Positions 22,870-23,295 of a stretch of DNA of 23,295 nucleotides are shown piece by piece. A program made the translations under genes and the position numbers. The notes beneath the pieces are model-generated. The model had not been told where the DNA came from, ran no database searches, and saw only the letters and a program-made list of their open reading frames with translations. The DNA is from Stomatobaculum longum (lineage in GTDB: Bacteria; Bacillota; Clostridia; Lachnospirales; Lachnospiraceae), in assembly GCA_905370385.1 (NCBI GenBank), contig CAJPKN010000016.1, positions 1 through 23,295 on the forward strand, given 5' to 3'. Every line of letters starts with the position of its first letter. The first letter of the stretch is position 1.

Positions 22870-23295
22870 TCAAACTCTCAGCACGGCAAGCGCAAAAATG
22901 CGGATTCCCACGCAGAGATTCAATATCACGAAGCCGTAGGGCACAAGGCGCTTAAACGGCAATTCGCTCTGAACCGTCTTATTCTGTAAGCCGAAGAGGA
23001 AGAGCGGCAGAAGGGGCAGGAAGTATCTGCCCTGTACGCCCTCAATCCAGAGCGCATCGCGAGAAGTCCAGGCGAGCAGCATCGCAAAGAGAATCCCGAA
23101 GAAACTGATGCATCCGATCAGGAGCGCATAGAAGCGCGCAAAGCGGCCCGGCTCTCTGACTTCCATGTAGTGCGGCCCGAACGTCTCCTCGTCGGCAAGC
23201 GCCTCTTGCGCCGCTTCCTCTTCCCGCGTTTCACGCAGCATTTCCGCCGCCTCTGCGATATGTTCCGTTGTCGCAGCGGTCAGCACTTCGCCCGC
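22870..23295 (-). CDS. DUF2142-like membrane protein, C-terminal part (truncated by window edge)
   Basis: The frame runs off the right edge with no start that must be used: the GTG at 23284-23286 is in frame but the codons before it are open to the end. The 141 visible residues hold an acidic, alanine- and glutamate-rich stretch (first ~45), a helix, the motif GVQGRYFLPLLPL near residue 90, and two more helices. G-x-QGRYFLP is the hallmark of the C-terminus of DUF2142 proteins, large GT-C-like membrane proteins often found in surface-glycan clusters; their role is not established. It lies 10 bases before wzm and is likely co-transcribed with it. Confidence 0.75.
   Translation of the reverse strand, partial: AGEVLTAATTEHIAEAAEMLRETREEEAAQEALADEETFGPHYMEVREPGRFARFYALLIGCISFFGILFAMLLAWTSRDALWIEGVQGRYFLPLLPLFLFGLQNKTVQSELPFKRLVPYGFVILNLCVGIRIFALAVLRV

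Noticed and set aside
23284..23286. GTG as the true start of the DUF2142-like gene
   Set aside because: The frame continues open to the window edge and DUF2142 proteins are much longer, with many helices before this C-terminal motif, so the gene is truncated by the window.

Overview
The window looks like the chromosome of a fairly GC-rich Gram-positive bacterium of the Clostridia, plausibly a Lachnospiraceae-like anaerobe. That placement is inference. It rests on strong AGGAGG-type ribosome sites before most genes, a lipobox lipoprotein, LicD and GT-C type surface-glycan genes, a Mn-type superoxide dismutase, PepT, and no outer-membrane genes. Almost every gene is on the minus strand. Only the left-edge BCCT transporter fragment is on the plus strand.

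Layout from left to right: (1) 1-2093: end of a BCCT-type compatible-solute transporter (+), a bidirectional terminator, a membrane-anchored metallophosphoesterase (-), and a Mn/Fe superoxide dismutase (-) with its own promoter and hairpin terminator. (2) 2094-10765: a tightly packed seven-gene surface-glycan operon, read right to left. It starts with a GmhA-like phosphoheptose isomerase, then a family-2 glycosyltransferase, three large polytopic membrane proteins (two GT-C-like, one unassigned), a LicD-family phosphotransferase, and a GtrB/DPM-like glycosyltransferase with two C-terminal membrane helices. (3) 10850-12398: a tRNA-Ala(CGC) with its own promoter and terminator, and peptidase T. 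(4) 12399-16895: a lipoprotein-ABC exporter unit (lipoprotein, ATPase, two ABC-2 permeases) with its own extended -10 promoter. (5) 16896-23295: a second glycan cluster with the end of a DUF2142-like membrane protein, the Wzm/Wzt pair of an ABC polysaccharide exporter (Wzt carries a C-terminal carbohydrate-binding extension), and a 1279-residue multidomain enzyme.

How the parts may work together: cluster 5 looks like an ABC-transporter-dependent polysaccharide pathway. The large enzyme orders its domains as methyltransferase-like, kinase-like, coiled coil, GT2, GT4. The first three follow the order of the E. coli O9a chain terminator WbdD, here fused directly to the glycosyltransferases. A cap put on the chain could be what the Wzt C-terminal domain recognises before export through Wzm. 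Cluster 2 looks like a module that makes lipid-linked sugars in the cytoplasm and transfers them outside the membrane by GT-C enzymes, with LicD adding a phospho-substituent. The lipoprotein-ABC unit between them is a separate transcription unit of unknown substrate.

No insertion sequence, integrase, CRISPR array, rRNA or prophage gene was seen. No gene-free stretch exceeds 300 bases; the longest is about 173 bases (1208-1380), which holds the sod terminator hairpin.
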